Assembly (NCBI GenBank): GCA_947449735.1
Contig: CANFTB010000001.1
Span: forward strand, 209,070 to 273,069
Length of the DNA: 64,000 bases
Source of the DNA: Chthoniobacteraceae bacterium
GTDB lineage: Bacteria > Verrucomicrobiota > Verrucomicrobiia > Chthoniobacterales > Chthoniobacteraceae
Direction: 5' to 3'
Positions within the stretch are counted from its first letter, which is position 1; each line of letters begins with the position of its first letter. The position numbers and the translations under genes were made by a program. This document shows positions 1 through 9,217 of the stretch, in pieces. The notes beneath the pieces were generated by a model, which was given only the letters and a program-made list of their open reading frames with translations, made no database searches and had not been told where the DNA came from.

Positions 1-2586
1 CTTTCCGAGCGCCAGTGGGGAACCGTTCGGGAGGACTACTCTGAAAGCGGAGATGCCTGGAACCATTTCCCCCACGAGCAGGCGCGCTCCCGCGCCTATC
101 GTTGGGGGGAGGACGGTCTCCTCGGCATCACCGACCGCCGTTGCAGACTCTGCTTCGGCCTCGCCCTGTGGAACGGAGAGGACGAAATACTCAAGGAGCG
201 CCTCTTTGGCGTCACCAATCCCGAAGGAAACCACGGTGAAGACGCCAAGGAGCAGTGGCATTATCTGGATTCCACCCCGACGCATTCCTACCTGCGCGGC
301 CTCTACAAGTACCCCCAGCGCGCATTTCCCTACGCGGAGTTACTCAAAAAAAACGCAGCCAGATCTAAGCAGGAGCCCGAGTTCGAGCTGCACCACACCG
401 GAATCTTTGAGGATAACCTCTACTTCGACGTCTTTGCCGAGTACGCCAAGCAGGGCCCCGAGGACATCCTGATCCGGATTACCGTCGAGAACCGCGCACA
501 GACCCCGGCGTCGGTCACGGTTCTGCCCAAACTCTGGTTTCGAAACACCTGGAGCTGGGGAGACGCTCACGGCGCCACCAAAAACAGGCCCTCGCTCTCA
601 AAACTCGACGCTCAAACCGTCCTTGCCGATCACGACACGCTGGGCCGTTTTCTCCTAAGGGCGGAGTTTGAGAAACCGCTCATTTTTACAGAAAACGACA
701 CCAACCTCGAATCCCTCTATGGGGTGCCGAACCCAAGGGGCCTGGCCAAAGACGGCTTCCACCGCGCCGTCATTTCAGGCGATTCATGCGCCGTCAGTCT
801 CGATGCCGGAACAAAAGCCGCCTTCGTCCACGACACACACATCCCCGCCGGGGGGAAGGCGGTCATCCGCCTGAGGCTCACAAGGCAGGAGGACGACCGG
901 GGGGGCGAAGCGGCCTTCCTGAACTTCGATGACACCGTGGATACCCGACGGGCCGAGGCGGATTCGTTTTACGACTCAGTCATTCCCCAGGGCCTCTCGG
1001 AGGACCAAAGGCTTGTCGCCCGTCAGGCCTACGCGGGCCTCCTCTGGTCAAAACAGTTCTACCATTTCGTGGTACCTTCATGGGTGGCCGGCGATCCCGC
1101 GCAACCACCGCCTCCCCCCGGTCGTGGAGGGGTGCGCAACGGCGACTGGCGCCACTTCCACGCGAACGACGTCATATCGATGCCGGACAAGTGGGAGTAC
1201 CCGTGGTTTGCCGCGTGGGACCTAGCGTTCCACATGATTCCCATGGCGCACGTAGACCCCGCCTTCGCCAAGGGGCAGCTCGAGCTCCTGCTCAGGGAAT
1301 GGTTCATGCACCCAAGCGGGCAGATTCCAGCCTACGAGTGGAACTTCAATGACGTAAATCCCCCCGTGCACGCCTGGGCCTGCTGGCGGGTCTACAAGAT
1401 TGCATCCGACAAGCAGGAACGCGACGTCGAGTTTTTGGAGCGCTGCTTTCAAAAGCTCCTGCTGAACTTCACCTGGTGGGTGAACCGAAAAGACGTCCAC
1501 GGAAAACACATTTTCGCCGGCGGCTTCCTCGGCCTGGACAACATCGGACTTTTCGACCGCTCCAAGCCCCTTCCCTGCGGGCATTCCCTTGCACAGGCCG
1601 ACGGCACCGCCTGGATGGCCTTCTATTGCGGAGCCATGCTCTCGATGGCTCTCGAACTCGCCCAGACCAGGCCCGCCTACGAAAGCATCGCCTCAAAGTT
1701 CTTCGAACACTTCGTCCAGATCGTCGACGCCATGAACGCCCTGGGCTCAGAGGGCCTCTGGGATGAAAGGGACGGATTCTACTACGACCAGCTCCTCGTC
1801 GAAAAACACGGCTCGGTTCCCCTGCGAACCCGTTCCATCGTCGGAATCATCCCCCTGCTCGCCGTCGAGGTGCTCGACCAGCGGGTCATCGACCGGCTGC
1901 CCGGCTTTAAGTCGAGGCTGGACTGGTTTTTGAAAACCCGGCCCGAACTCGGCCGCCATGTTTCCGAGGCCAAACCTCATCACCAGGGAGACGGCCGCCT
2001 CCTGCGTCTGCTGGCGGTACCGTCGCGTGAACACCTAGAGAGGGTTCTCGTCCACGTTCTCGATGAAACGGAGTTTCTCTCCCCGTACGGAATTCGTTCG
2101 CTCTCCCAGACCCACGACAGGAATCCCTACGGCATCGAACTGAACGGCCACTTTCATTCGATCAGCTACGAACCCGGGGAGTCGCAGAGCGGTCTTTTCG
2201 GAGGCAACTCCAACTGGAGGGGGCCCGTCTGGTTTCCGATCAACTACCTGCTCCTCGAGGCGCTGGACCGGTATCACCATTTCTACGGAGACAGCCTCAC
2301 CGTCGAGCTGCCCACCGGCTCAGGAAACCAGGTGACGCTCAAGGAGGTTTCGGCCGAACTGGCGCGCCGCCTTTGCGCCCTGTTCACGCTGGATAAAGAC
2401 GGCAGGAGGCCGTTTTTCGGAGAGGAGCATCCGCACGCGAGGGATCCGCACTGGCGGGACAATCTGTTGTTTCACGAGTATTTTCACGCCGAACACGGCG
2501 AAGGCCTGGGGGCCAGCCACCAGACGGGTTGGACGGCCTTGGTGGCGCGCTGCATGCACATGTTGGCCAGGGATTTGGGGCTTTAA
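1..2586 (+). CDS. MGH1-like (GH63-type) glucosidase, 5' truncated
   Basis: The frame is open from base 1 to the TAA at 2584-2586, giving 861 codons, so the start lies outside the window; relatives suggest only about 25 residues are missing. The visible N-terminus contains a SERQWGTVREDYS stretch, then RAYRWGEDGL and PTHSY, all characteristic of the MGH1-like glucosidase family. The C-terminal (alpha/alpha)6 barrel carries PWFAAWDLAFHM near base 1200, GGNSNWRGPVWFP near 2205 and HQTGWTALVA near 2520. Known for the family: exo-acting hydrolysis of alpha-linked glucosides or glucosyl/mannosyl-glycerate-type solutes; the exact substrate cannot be read from sequence. No signal peptide can be judged because the start is missing. 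Family assignment is firm, substrate is not. Confidence 0.9.
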   Translation, partial: LSERQWGTVREDYSESGDAWNHFPHEQARSRAYRWGEDGLLGITDRRCRLCFGLALWNGEDEILKERLFGVTNPEGNHGEDAKEQWHYLDSTPTHSYLRGLYKYPQRAFPYAELLKKNAARSKQEPEFELHHTGIFEDNLYFDVFAEYAKQGPEDILIRITVENRAQTPASVTVLPKLWFRNTWSWGDAHGATKNRPSLSKLDAQTVLADHDTLGRFLLRAEFEKPLIFTENDTNLESLYGVPNPRGLAKDGFHRAVISGDSCAVSLDAGTKAAFVHDTHIPAGGKAVIRLRLTRQEDDRGGEAAFLNFDDTVDTRRAEADSFYDSVIPQGLSEDQRLVARQAYAGLLWSKQFYHFVVPSWVAGDPAQPPPPPGRGGVRNGDWRHFHANDVISMPDKWEYPWFAAWDLAFHMIPMAHVDPAFAKGQLELLLREWFMHPSGQIPAYEWNFNDVNPPVHAWACWRVYKIASDKQERDVEFLERCFQKLLLNFTWWVNRKDVHGKHIFAGGFLGLDNIGLFDRSKPLPCGHSLAQADGTAWMAFYCGAMLSMALELAQTRPAYESIASKFFEHFVQIVDAMNALGSEGLWDERDGFYYDQLLVEKHGSVPLRTRSIVGIIPLLAVEVLDQRVIDRLPGFKSRLDWFLKTRPELGRHVSEAKPHHQGDGRLLRLLAVPSREHLERVLVHVLDETEFLSPYGIRSLSQTHDRNPYGIELNGHFHSISYEPGESQSGLFGGNSNWRGPVWFPINYLLLEALDRYHHFYGDSLTVELPTGSGNQVTLKEVSAELARRLCALFTLDKDGRRPFFGEEHPHARDPHWRDNLLFHEYFHAEHGEGLGASHQTGWTALVARCMHMLARDLGL

Positions 2587-2755
2587 TTTGAGGCGAATAT
2601 GCGCTTGAGTGGCAGTGGAGCCGGGAGGGCGGTATACGGTGCCGCAGCGGAAGCGGAGGCCATCATCGAAACCTCGGCGCCCTATCCGGACTCCCCTCTC
2701 ATTTTCCGACTTTTTTAAGGCCCGCGTCCCTCGGTTTCCGTAGCGAAGGGAAACT

Positions 2756-3196
2756 ATGAGCACGCAAAACCTTGAAGTCCTCGATACCACCCTCCACAAG
2801 ACCCACCAGTGGATTGACTCCATTTCGGTGGCGACGCATCTGGACCGGCACACCTCCTATCAGGCCCTGCGAGGCGTCCTGCAGGCGCTCCGGGACAGGC
2901 TCCCTCAGGACGAGGCAGCCCATTTTTCCGCTCAGCTTCCGCTCCTGATCCGGGGGATATTCTACGAGGGCTACCGCCCGTCCGCGGTGCCCGTGCCGCT
3001 TTCTCGACAGGAGTTTCTGGACCGGGTGGATTCCAAGATTGTGGCCAACCGAAGCGTGGATGTTCTGGCGATCACCAGGCAGGTTCTTCGGGTGATGGAC
3101 GAGTTGCTGAGCGAGGGCGAGATGGACAAGGTGGCGCTGGTGCTGCCGAAGGAGTTTCAGAACCTGTTTCCCCTCAAAGGAGCAGTGATCAGCTGA
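2756..3196 (+). CDS. DUF2267 domain protein
   Basis: This encodes 146 residues. A GAAGGG Shine-Dalgarno (2745-2750) sits 5 bases before the ATG, one of the clearer ribosome sites in the window. The protein resembles DUF2267: an N-terminal helix with THQWIDSI, then a DRHTSYQALRGVLQALRDRL segment, LIRGIFYEGYRP, and a C-terminal helical repeat ending in KVALVLPKEFQNLF. The family is small, soluble and all-helical and its biochemical function is unknown. It stands alone, 169 bases after the glucosidase, with no obvious operon partner. It is followed by a GC-rich gap. Confidence 0.85.
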   Translation: MSTQNLEVLDTTLHKTHQWIDSISVATHLDRHTSYQALRGVLQALRDRLPQDEAAHFSAQLPLLIRGIFYEGYRPSAVPVPLSRQEFLDRVDSKIVANRSVDVLAITRQVLRVMDELLSEGEMDKVALVLPKEFQNLFPLKGAVIS

Positions 3197-3512
3197 AGGC
3201 GCCCCGGGGGCGGAAGCCGGTCGCGGCCGGCGGTGCGCACGCCGGCGCCGGAACTCTGTTTGGCGCCGGAACCTCAACGCGCGCGCCACGCCGCCCACGT
3301 GAGGCTCGATACGCGGGCACGCGCTGCGCGCCGTGCTGCCCACCGTAAAAAACAGCTGGCCTGCCCCTGAAAAAAGCCACCCCAACACCAAAACTCCTGA
3401 ATGTCCCGCAGAAGCTGGCTCCGGAGGTTCCTTCGGGCGCGCTCTCCTGTCAGGGAGCACCGGCCCTCACCGGCCCTCACCGGCCCTCACCGGCCCTCAC
3501 CGGCCCTCATCA
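3197..3512. other. Intergenic region with direct repeats
   Basis: No coding frame here looks real; the open frames are Arg/Pro/Ala-rich by-products of high GC. The stretch contains two copies of GGCGCCGGAAC (3244-3254 and 3262-3272), GC-rich dyads, and a 10-bp tandem repeat at its right end. It separates the 3' ends of two convergent genes. Confidence 0.6.
3459..3510. repeat. 10-bp tandem repeat, five copies
   Basis: The unit CGGCCCTCAC is repeated head to tail at 3461-3510; the last copy ends in T instead of C and an AC precedes the first. The repeat ends only 2 bases before the stop codon of the bifunctional nuclease gene. A period of 10 is not a multiple of 3, which fits its non-coding position. 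Confidence 0.95.
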
Positions 3513-3992
3513 TCAGCCCTGGTCCTCGTCTCCTCCAGCCTCCTCAGAGTGGTGGGGCGACTCCAGTTCGCGCAAGACATCCGAGCGGTCCTCCACCTCC
3601 TCCCAGACGTCTCCGGAAACATAGATTGGCGCCTTCTGCGCAATCGCGAGTGCAATGCAATCGCTCGGCCGGGCGTCCAACTCGATGATCTTGCGCTCAA
3701 AAAGCTCGTTCTGACAGCTCACGATCAACCGGGCGAAATACGTCTCGCTCTTGACGTCATTGATCACGACCCGCTCCACCTTGGCTCCCAAAGCCGTCAT
3801 CAAATGCACCATGAGGTCGTGCGTCATCGGCCGCTCCCTGCTCACCCCCTTCATCAGGAGCGCCACCGTCATCCCCACAGCCTCGTCGACGTAAATCAAA
3901 AACACCTTTTGGTCGTTTCCCAAAAATATCGCCCGGCCGGTCTGCATGGGGATCACAGAACGCACCTCAACGGGAACCACGGACTTGCTCAT
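3513..3992 (-). CDS. Bifunctional nuclease family protein (DUF151)
   Basis: This encodes 159 residues. The BFN/DUF151 domain covers about residues 5-140, with the hallmark segments VFLIYVDEAVGM, RPMTHDLMVHLM, ERVVINDVKSETYFARL and the conserved ELDARPSDCIALAI motif. Members studied elsewhere have DNase and RNase activity or act in stress-linked regulation. The acidic, Glu/Asp-rich tail after residue 140 is variable in the family. Its 3' end abuts the 10-bp tandem repeat. The start is an ATG at 3992; the next gene, cstA, is divergent. Confidence 0.92.
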   Translation of the reverse strand: MSKSVVPVEVRSVIPMQTGRAIFLGNDQKVFLIYVDEAVGMTVALLMKGVSRERPMTHDLMVHLMTALGAKVERVVINDVKSETYFARLIVSCQNELFERKIIELDARPSDCIALAIAQKAPIYVSGDVWEEVEDRSDVLRELESPHHSEEAGGDEDQG

Positions 3993-4117
3993 GCAGATAC
4001 CCTAGGTTCAAATCGCCGCGTTCTCAAGCGCGCTCCTCTGCGGCTAAACCCCATGAATACGCTGCAAACTCCCCGCGGAGCCCGTCCGCTGGGAGCCCAC
4101 CCCGGAACTCCAATCGC

Positions 4118-6424
4118 ATGAAAAAAGCCCTCCATATTCTCATCTGGCTCGCAATCGCTCTTCTGGGCGCCGGCGCCTACGCCGTCATCGCCCTCCGCAG
4201 AAGCGAGCCGGTCAACTCCGCCTACCTTCTTGTGGCTGCAGTTTGCACCTACTCCATCGGCTACCGCTTCTACTCCAAATGGGTCGCGGCAAAGGCGCTG
4301 GCGCTCAACGACCTCAGAGCCACCCCGTGCGAGCAGCACGAGGACGGCCGCGACTACGTGCGAACCAATCCCTGGGTTGTTTTTGGCCATCATTTCGCCG
4401 CCATCTCCGGCCCGGGACCGCTCGTCGGCCCCGTCCTTGCCGCGCAGTTCGGCTACCTCCCCGGGACCCTCTGGATTCTGCTGGGGGTGGTGCTAGGAGG
4501 AGCCGTTCAGGACATGATCATTCTGGCTTCTTCCACACGCAGGGACGGACGCTCCCTCGCACAGATGGTCAGAGACGAAATCGGAAGCGCGGCTGGCGCA
4601 GTCGGGACCGTGGCGGTGCTGTCGATCATGGTGATTCTGCTGGCAGTTCTGGCGCTGGTGGTGGTGAACGCCCTGGCCGAAAGTCCCTGGGGGGTGTTCA
4701 CCGTGGCCGCCACCATTCCGGCCGCCATGTTTATGGGAGGCTACATGCGCTTTCTGCGGCCGGGCAAAGTTCTAGAGGCCTCCCTCATCGGTGCTGTTCT
4801 GCTGCTAGCCTCTGTGTGGGGCGGGCAGTTTATCCACTCCAACCCAGAGCTCGCAGCCATTTTTCGAATGAAAGCGAACACGCTGGCCTGGAGTGTCATT
4901 GTGTACGGGCTGGCCGCCTCGGTCCTTCCGGTGTGGCTCCTCCTCGCGCCCCGGGATTATCTGAGCACCTTCCTTAAACTTGGAACCATCCTTGCGCTGG
5001 CTCTGGGCGTCCTGATCGTCCTTCCCGACCTGCACATGCCGGCGCTCACGCAGTTCGTGGATGGCAGCGGACCGGTCATCCCCGGCAAGCTGTTTCCATT
5101 CTGTTTTATCACCATCGCCTGCGGGGCGATCAGCGGCTTTCACGCACTCATTTCCAGCGGTATCACGCCGAAGATCATCACTCGGGAACGCTACATCAGG
5201 CCGGTGGGCTACGGCGCGATGTGCCTGGAATCCCTGGTGGCCATCCTCGCCCTGATCGCGGCTTGCACCCTGGAGCCTGGAGTTTACTTGTCCATCAACG
5301 TAAAGGCTGCCACCGCGGAAGCTGCCATTGCCAAGGTAACCAGCTTTGGCCCCACCTTCGCCGTCACCCTTGACCAGATGCAGCAACTCGCGCACACCGT
5401 TCAAGAGGAAAGCCTCTTCGGACGCACTGGCGGAGCCGCCACCCTTGCCGTCGGCATGGCCAAACTGTTTGCCTCCGCCTTCGGAGACAAACTCCTAGGG
5501 CTCTGGTACCACTTCGCCTTGATGTTCGAGGCCCTGTTCATCCTCACAACCTTGGACGCAGGCACCCGCGTCGGACGCTATCTGCTTCAGGATGCCCTCG
5601 GCCACCGCTGGCCAAAGCTGGGAGACCCCTCCAACAAGTTCTCCAACCTTCTCTGCAGCAGTTTGATTGTCGCCGCGTGGGGATTTTTCCTGCTGAACGG
5701 CGTCGCCGACCCAGAGGGCGGAACCAAGGCCCTCTGGCCCATCTTCGGCATCGCCAACCAGCTCCTAGCCAGCATCGCGCTGAGCTTCGGAACGATCGTT
5801 CTACTTAAGCAACAGCTACGCAAGCAGGACGGCCGCCCCGCGCTCGCGCTCATCACGGCACTCCCGCTGCTCTGGCTCCTAAGCGTGACGGTGACCGCTG
5901 CTGTCGAGAAAATCGGCCATCCCGATCCCAGAATCGGGTTCGTTGCCGCAGCTCAGAAGGCAGGAGCGGACATCGAAGCGCTCCAAACAGAGGCAGCTTC
6001 CGCAGCCGAACCGGAGGCGCTGGCCGGCATTCAAAAGAAGATCAAAGCCGCTGCACGCGTCCGCACAAACATGCGCACGGACGCAGCGGTCACGGCTGGA
6101 TTTTTGGCCCTGGTCGGTTTGCTTCTTGGCATCACATTGAAGGAGGCGCTGGCCCTCCTGAGCGGCCGTAAGGAAGCAGTATTGGCGGAGACAAAAATTG
6201 TCTGGCTGCAGCAGTTGGACGCCAAGAAATCTGGAGTCCCTGTCGCGGGAATGCTGGGGCTGGGCATAGCCCTGGTTCAGGAGATTTCGGGACAAGCCGC
6301 GGTGGAACGCGAGCGGGCCATCCAGCAGGAGGAATGCAGCTGTCCCGTTAACGTGAATCCCAGGGCGAACGCCTTCATGCTTTCGGCAAACAAACGGTTC
6401 AACGGCGTAAACCGCTGCTGTTAG
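4118..6424 (+). CDS. cstA: Carbon starvation protein A, peptide/pyruvate transporter
   Basis: This encodes 768 residues, a little longer than the usual ~700. The polytopic membrane protein has the CstA core: TNPWVVFGHHFAAISGPGPLVGPVLAAQFGYLPG near residues 84-117 (read as overlapping motifs VFGHHFAAI and SGPGPLVGPV), GGAVQDMI near 128, SGFHALISSG near 340 and a C-terminal TLDAGTRVGRYLLQ motif. About 15 hydrophobic segments are visible. Known family role: uptake of peptides and, in enterobacteria, pyruvate under carbon limitation. The C-terminus carries an extra loop (about 600-650) and a Cys-rich tail (ECSCP, final CC) that are not typical of the family. It is convergent with the LptF-like gene. 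Confidence 0.93.
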   Translation: MKKALHILIWLAIALLGAGAYAVIALRRSEPVNSAYLLVAAVCTYSIGYRFYSKWVAAKALALNDLRATPCEQHEDGRDYVRTNPWVVFGHHFAAISGPGPLVGPVLAAQFGYLPGTLWILLGVVLGGAVQDMIILASSTRRDGRSLAQMVRDEIGSAAGAVGTVAVLSIMVILLAVLALVVVNALAESPWGVFTVAATIPAAMFMGGYMRFLRPGKVLEASLIGAVLLLASVWGGQFIHSNPELAAIFRMKANTLAWSVIVYGLAASVLPVWLLLAPRDYLSTFLKLGTILALALGVLIVLPDLHMPALTQFVDGSGPVIPGKLFPFCFITIACGAISGFHALISSGITPKIITRERYIRPVGYGAMCLESLVAILALIAACTLEPGVYLSINVKAATAEAAIAKVTSFGPTFAVTLDQMQQLAHTVQEESLFGRTGGAATLAVGMAKLFASAFGDKLLGLWYHFALMFEALFILTTLDAGTRVGRYLLQDALGHRWPKLGDPSNKFSNLLCSSLIVAAWGFFLLNGVADPEGGTKALWPIFGIANQLLASIALSFGTIVLLKQQLRKQDGRPALALITALPLLWLLSVTVTAAVEKIGHPDPRIGFVAAAQKAGADIEALQTEAASAAEPEALAGIQKKIKAAARVRTNMRTDAAVTAGFLALVGLLLGITLKEALALLSGRKEAVLAETKIVWLQQLDAKKSGVPVAGMLGLGIALVQEISGQAAVERERAIQQEECSCPVNVNPRANAFMLSANKRFNGVNRCC

Positions 6425-6495
6425 GCACGGAGGCGGTTCAGAGTGAAGGCGCGCCCCCCAGGAATCGGACGACCCTTTCGCTCCTTCACCAAGGA

Positions 6496-7632
6496 TCAGC
6501 GCAGCGCCATCCTGCGAAAAAGGAATCCCCCGAACACAAAAAACAAGAGATTGGGAATCCAAACGAGCAGCTCTGGACGCAGCTCAGGCCTGCTTTTGAA
6601 GGAACCGCTCACCAGCGTCAGGAAAAAGTAGGTAAAAGCCAGAAGCAGCCCCATGAGGAAACCCGCCGAGGTTTCCTTCCTCTGTGTGGTCACTGCCAGG
6701 GGCACGGCAATCAAGCCCAAGGCCAAAGCTGCGAAGGGAAGCGAAAACCGCTTGCTCAGCTCGGTACGTACCTCCGAAAGCTCGCGAGAGGAAACAGGAG
6801 GAACCCCCGGATCCAACTTGCCGCCGTTTTCAATGGCTTCACGAAGCTCGTGAACCGTGAGGCTGCTCAGAGGGCGCCGCTTTTGATTCTTCTCATAAAG
6901 CTCCTCAAGGGAAATGGGAATCGTGGTCTGCTGCATCGTGATCCCCTGCCGGATCCGGAGGTAGCTCTGCGGCACCACCGCGTCGCGCTGCTCGTATCGT
7001 GCGTCAAAAAGATTCAACAACAGCCTCCGGTTCGCCGCGTCTGGAATGACCCTGCCTCGACGGGCGAAAATAACCTTCTGCGGCTCCGAATCCGAACCGA
7101 GCTCGTAGACGATCAGGTTTTGGAGTTCCTTGCCGTCATTGGCTCCGATGTAGATTTTGATTCCCGGAAACGAATCCACCACGCGATCGCCCTCAAACAT
7201 TGAAAGCGGTCTCTGTATGGCCAGTTCGTAGAGGGCGAGTTTAAAGCGGGCCTGCGCGGCCGGGGCCAGCTCCAGATTAATCCAAAGCGATGTCGCTCCG
7301 CAAATCGCCGCTAGAACGAACACGCTAAGACTGACCCTTGGAATGCTGATGCCGCTGGATTTCAGGGCCGTCAACTCGTGCTCCGCGGACATCCGTCCAA
7401 ACACGAGCAAAACCGCCGTGAGAAACCCCCACGGCATGGTAAAAATCATCGAGAACGGGACGATGTAGGAGACAAACGTCAGCAAGAACTCGTACGGCGC
7501 GTTCTTGCTGATCAACAGATCAAAGATCTGCTTGAACACGTTGCCCATCACCAGAACGACGCTGAGCATCACGACCGCCACCAGTGTGGTCAGACCCAGA
7601 TGCCGCAGAACGTAGCGGTCGATGATTTTCAT
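6496..7632 (-). CDS. LptF/LptG family permease
   Basis: This encodes 378 residues. The N-terminus IDRYVLRHLG is the typical LptF/G opening, followed by three membrane segments within residues 10-120, a periplasmic beta-jellyroll region of about 150-260, and three C-terminal membrane segments (about 295-375), ending FVFGGFLFRRMALR. LptF and LptG form the inner-membrane part of the LptB2FG exporter that lifts lipopolysaccharide from the membrane. F and G are not easily told apart by eye, so no symbol is given. No lptB or second permease lies alongside, so the partner genes are presumably elsewhere. Confidence 0.9.
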   Translation of the reverse strand: MKIIDRYVLRHLGLTTLVAVVMLSVVLVMGNVFKQIFDLLISKNAPYEFLLTFVSYIVPFSMIFTMPWGFLTAVLLVFGRMSAEHELTALKSSGISIPRVSLSVFVLAAICGATSLWINLELAPAAQARFKLALYELAIQRPLSMFEGDRVVDSFPGIKIYIGANDGKELQNLIVYELGSDSEPQKVIFARRGRVIPDAANRRLLLNLFDARYEQRDAVVPQSYLRIRQGITMQQTTIPISLEELYEKNQKRRPLSSLTVHELREAIENGGKLDPGVPPVSSRELSEVRTELSKRFSLPFAALALGLIAVPLAVTTQRKETSAGFLMGLLLAFTYFFLTLVSGSFKSRPELRPELLVWIPNLLFFVFGGFLFRRMALR

Positions 7633-7797
7633 TTGTCCGTTCGGCTATTCCGCCAACTCCTTCCACGGCCTACAATCCCTCAACCCGCAACACCCAAGCA
7701 AAACTCCCGAAGCCTGACTTGGGTGGGAACGCAGCCCCTTTAGAAACTAAAGCGCCTGAGCACCGGCGGGCCCGCGATGTATTTGAGTGAGGGCGCC

Positions 7798-8979
7798 TTA
7801 AAGGTGGATCTCCATCCCTTCGCGCGCAGCGTCAATGCGTATTTGGAAGCCCTTCTCCGCCGCGAAGGCCCGGGCCTCCCGGACCATTTTGTTGATCCCG
7901 TCGTCTGTACGCATCGGGTCGTGGTGGAAAAGCACGAGATGTTCCACCCCGGCCTCGCCGGCCATTTCAACCACGTCTTCAAATGCGGAATGCCCCCACC
8001 CGACCTTGGTTTTGTACTCGGCACGGGTGTACTGAGCGTCATGGATCAGGATGCGAACCCCGTGCAGGGTTTCAACCATCCGGTCGTGGAGATGTTGTGC
8101 CGTTTCCCGGGGCAGGTGCGTCGCCTGACCTTCGCTGTTGATTTCGTTGTCCGATACATAGGCGACGGAGCCTGCCCGCGTTTCAAAGCGGAAACCCGCG
8201 CACCGGCCGGGATGGTTGGTGAAAAATGCGATCACCTTCACTTCGCCGAGTTCAAAATGGTCGTCCACTTCCTGCACATCCGGATGGGCGGGCATGTCAT
8301 CCATCGAAACCGGAAAGTACGTGGGCTCCATCTGCATCGCCAAGACGTCGGCCAAATGGTGGCGAACCGCGGAATACCCCAAAATGTGGAGCCGATTGTT
8401 CGGGATGAAGGCCGGAACAAAGAAAGGCAGCCCTTGAATGTGATCCCAGTGCGTGTGGCTGATGAGCAGGTGCATGTCGAGCGGCTCCTTCGCCCTGGCC
8501 GCGCGCGCCATCAGATCCATTCCCAGCATCCGGATCCCGCTGCCGGCGTCCAGAATGATGGAATGATTGTCTACGTTCAACTCTACACACGAGGTGTTCC
8601 CCCCGTAAAAAGCCGTGTTCGGTCCGGGCGTCGGGATCGATCCGCGCACCCCCCAGAACCGCAAAACGACTCCGCTGGATGGCTTCGACGCTGCCGAGGG
8701 AACATCCAGAGTGTCCGCGAGTGCGTCGAGTTCGCTCAGCACAGGCACCATCACGAGAGGCACCTTCAAATGGTCACCGCCAGACTTCATCCAGTTCGCC
8801 ACCTCGTTTGAGTCGACGGAAGCTGCGTCCACTAGAATCGCATGCACATGCTCGGCGTCCGGTTGATCCCCCTCTGAAAACCCCTCGACGCTAGCCACCC
8901 GCCAACCCCTCGCGAGCAGCGTCCCCTCCATCACCGTCCGCCAGTGTGCGTCCCTAGATACAATAATTGCGTTTTTCAT
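7798..8979 (-). CDS. Receiver-like domain fused to metallo-beta-lactamase hydrolase
   Basis: The ATG at 8979 gives 393 residues; an in-frame ATG at 9003 would add 8 residues and cannot be excluded. Residues 1-100 look like a degenerate response-regulator receiver fold (AIIVSRDAHWR, then ILVDAASVD), lacking the N-terminal acidic pair. From about residue 110 comes a class-I-like MBL domain beginning LRFWGVRGSIPTPGP and GNTSC, with metal ligands in SHTHWDH, a YVSDNE segment, HDAQYT and LVLFHHDP. Such proteins hydrolyse phosphodiester or related bonds, often nucleotide messengers or RNA ends; the substrate is unknown. Located 165 bases from lptF on the same strand. Confidence 0.85.
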   Translation of the reverse strand: MKNAIIVSRDAHWRTVMEGTLLARGWRVASVEGFSEGDQPDAEHVHAILVDAASVDSNEVANWMKSGGDHLKVPLVMVPVLSELDALADTLDVPSAASKPSSGVVLRFWGVRGSIPTPGPNTAFYGGNTSCVELNVDNHSIILDAGSGIRMLGMDLMARAARAKEPLDMHLLISHTHWDHIQGLPFFVPAFIPNNRLHILGYSAVRHHLADVLAMQMEPTYFPVSMDDMPAHPDVQEVDDHFELGEVKVIAFFTNHPGRCAGFRFETRAGSVAYVSDNEINSEGQATHLPRETAQHLHDRMVETLHGVRILIHDAQYTRAEYKTKVGWGHSAFEDVVEMAGEAGVEHLVLFHHDPMRTDDGINKMVREARAFAAEKGFQIRIDAAREGMEIHL

Positions 8980-9217
8980 CCCTAAGCATTCTCTGTAAAA
9001 CAAACCTTACATTGGAACAGTATTGAGGGCCGATACAAGCCCGTCTTCTCAGTTTACATTAGTTTTCGCAGCTGCACATCCTGCCTCGCATTTCATTTGC
9101 GATCGCGCTCCCAAGTTCATTCTTCCCCCCGAAAACTCGCAAAAATTCCCTCAACCGCCGGGGCGACCCTTGCCCGCTTTACCCCGCAAAAACAACACCA
9201 TCCCAAATTCTCCGTCT

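Noticed and set aside
7691..7725. Hairpin CACCCAAG/CTTGGGTG as terminator of the MBL gene
   Set aside because: The loop is 19 bases and no T-run follows on the minus strand.
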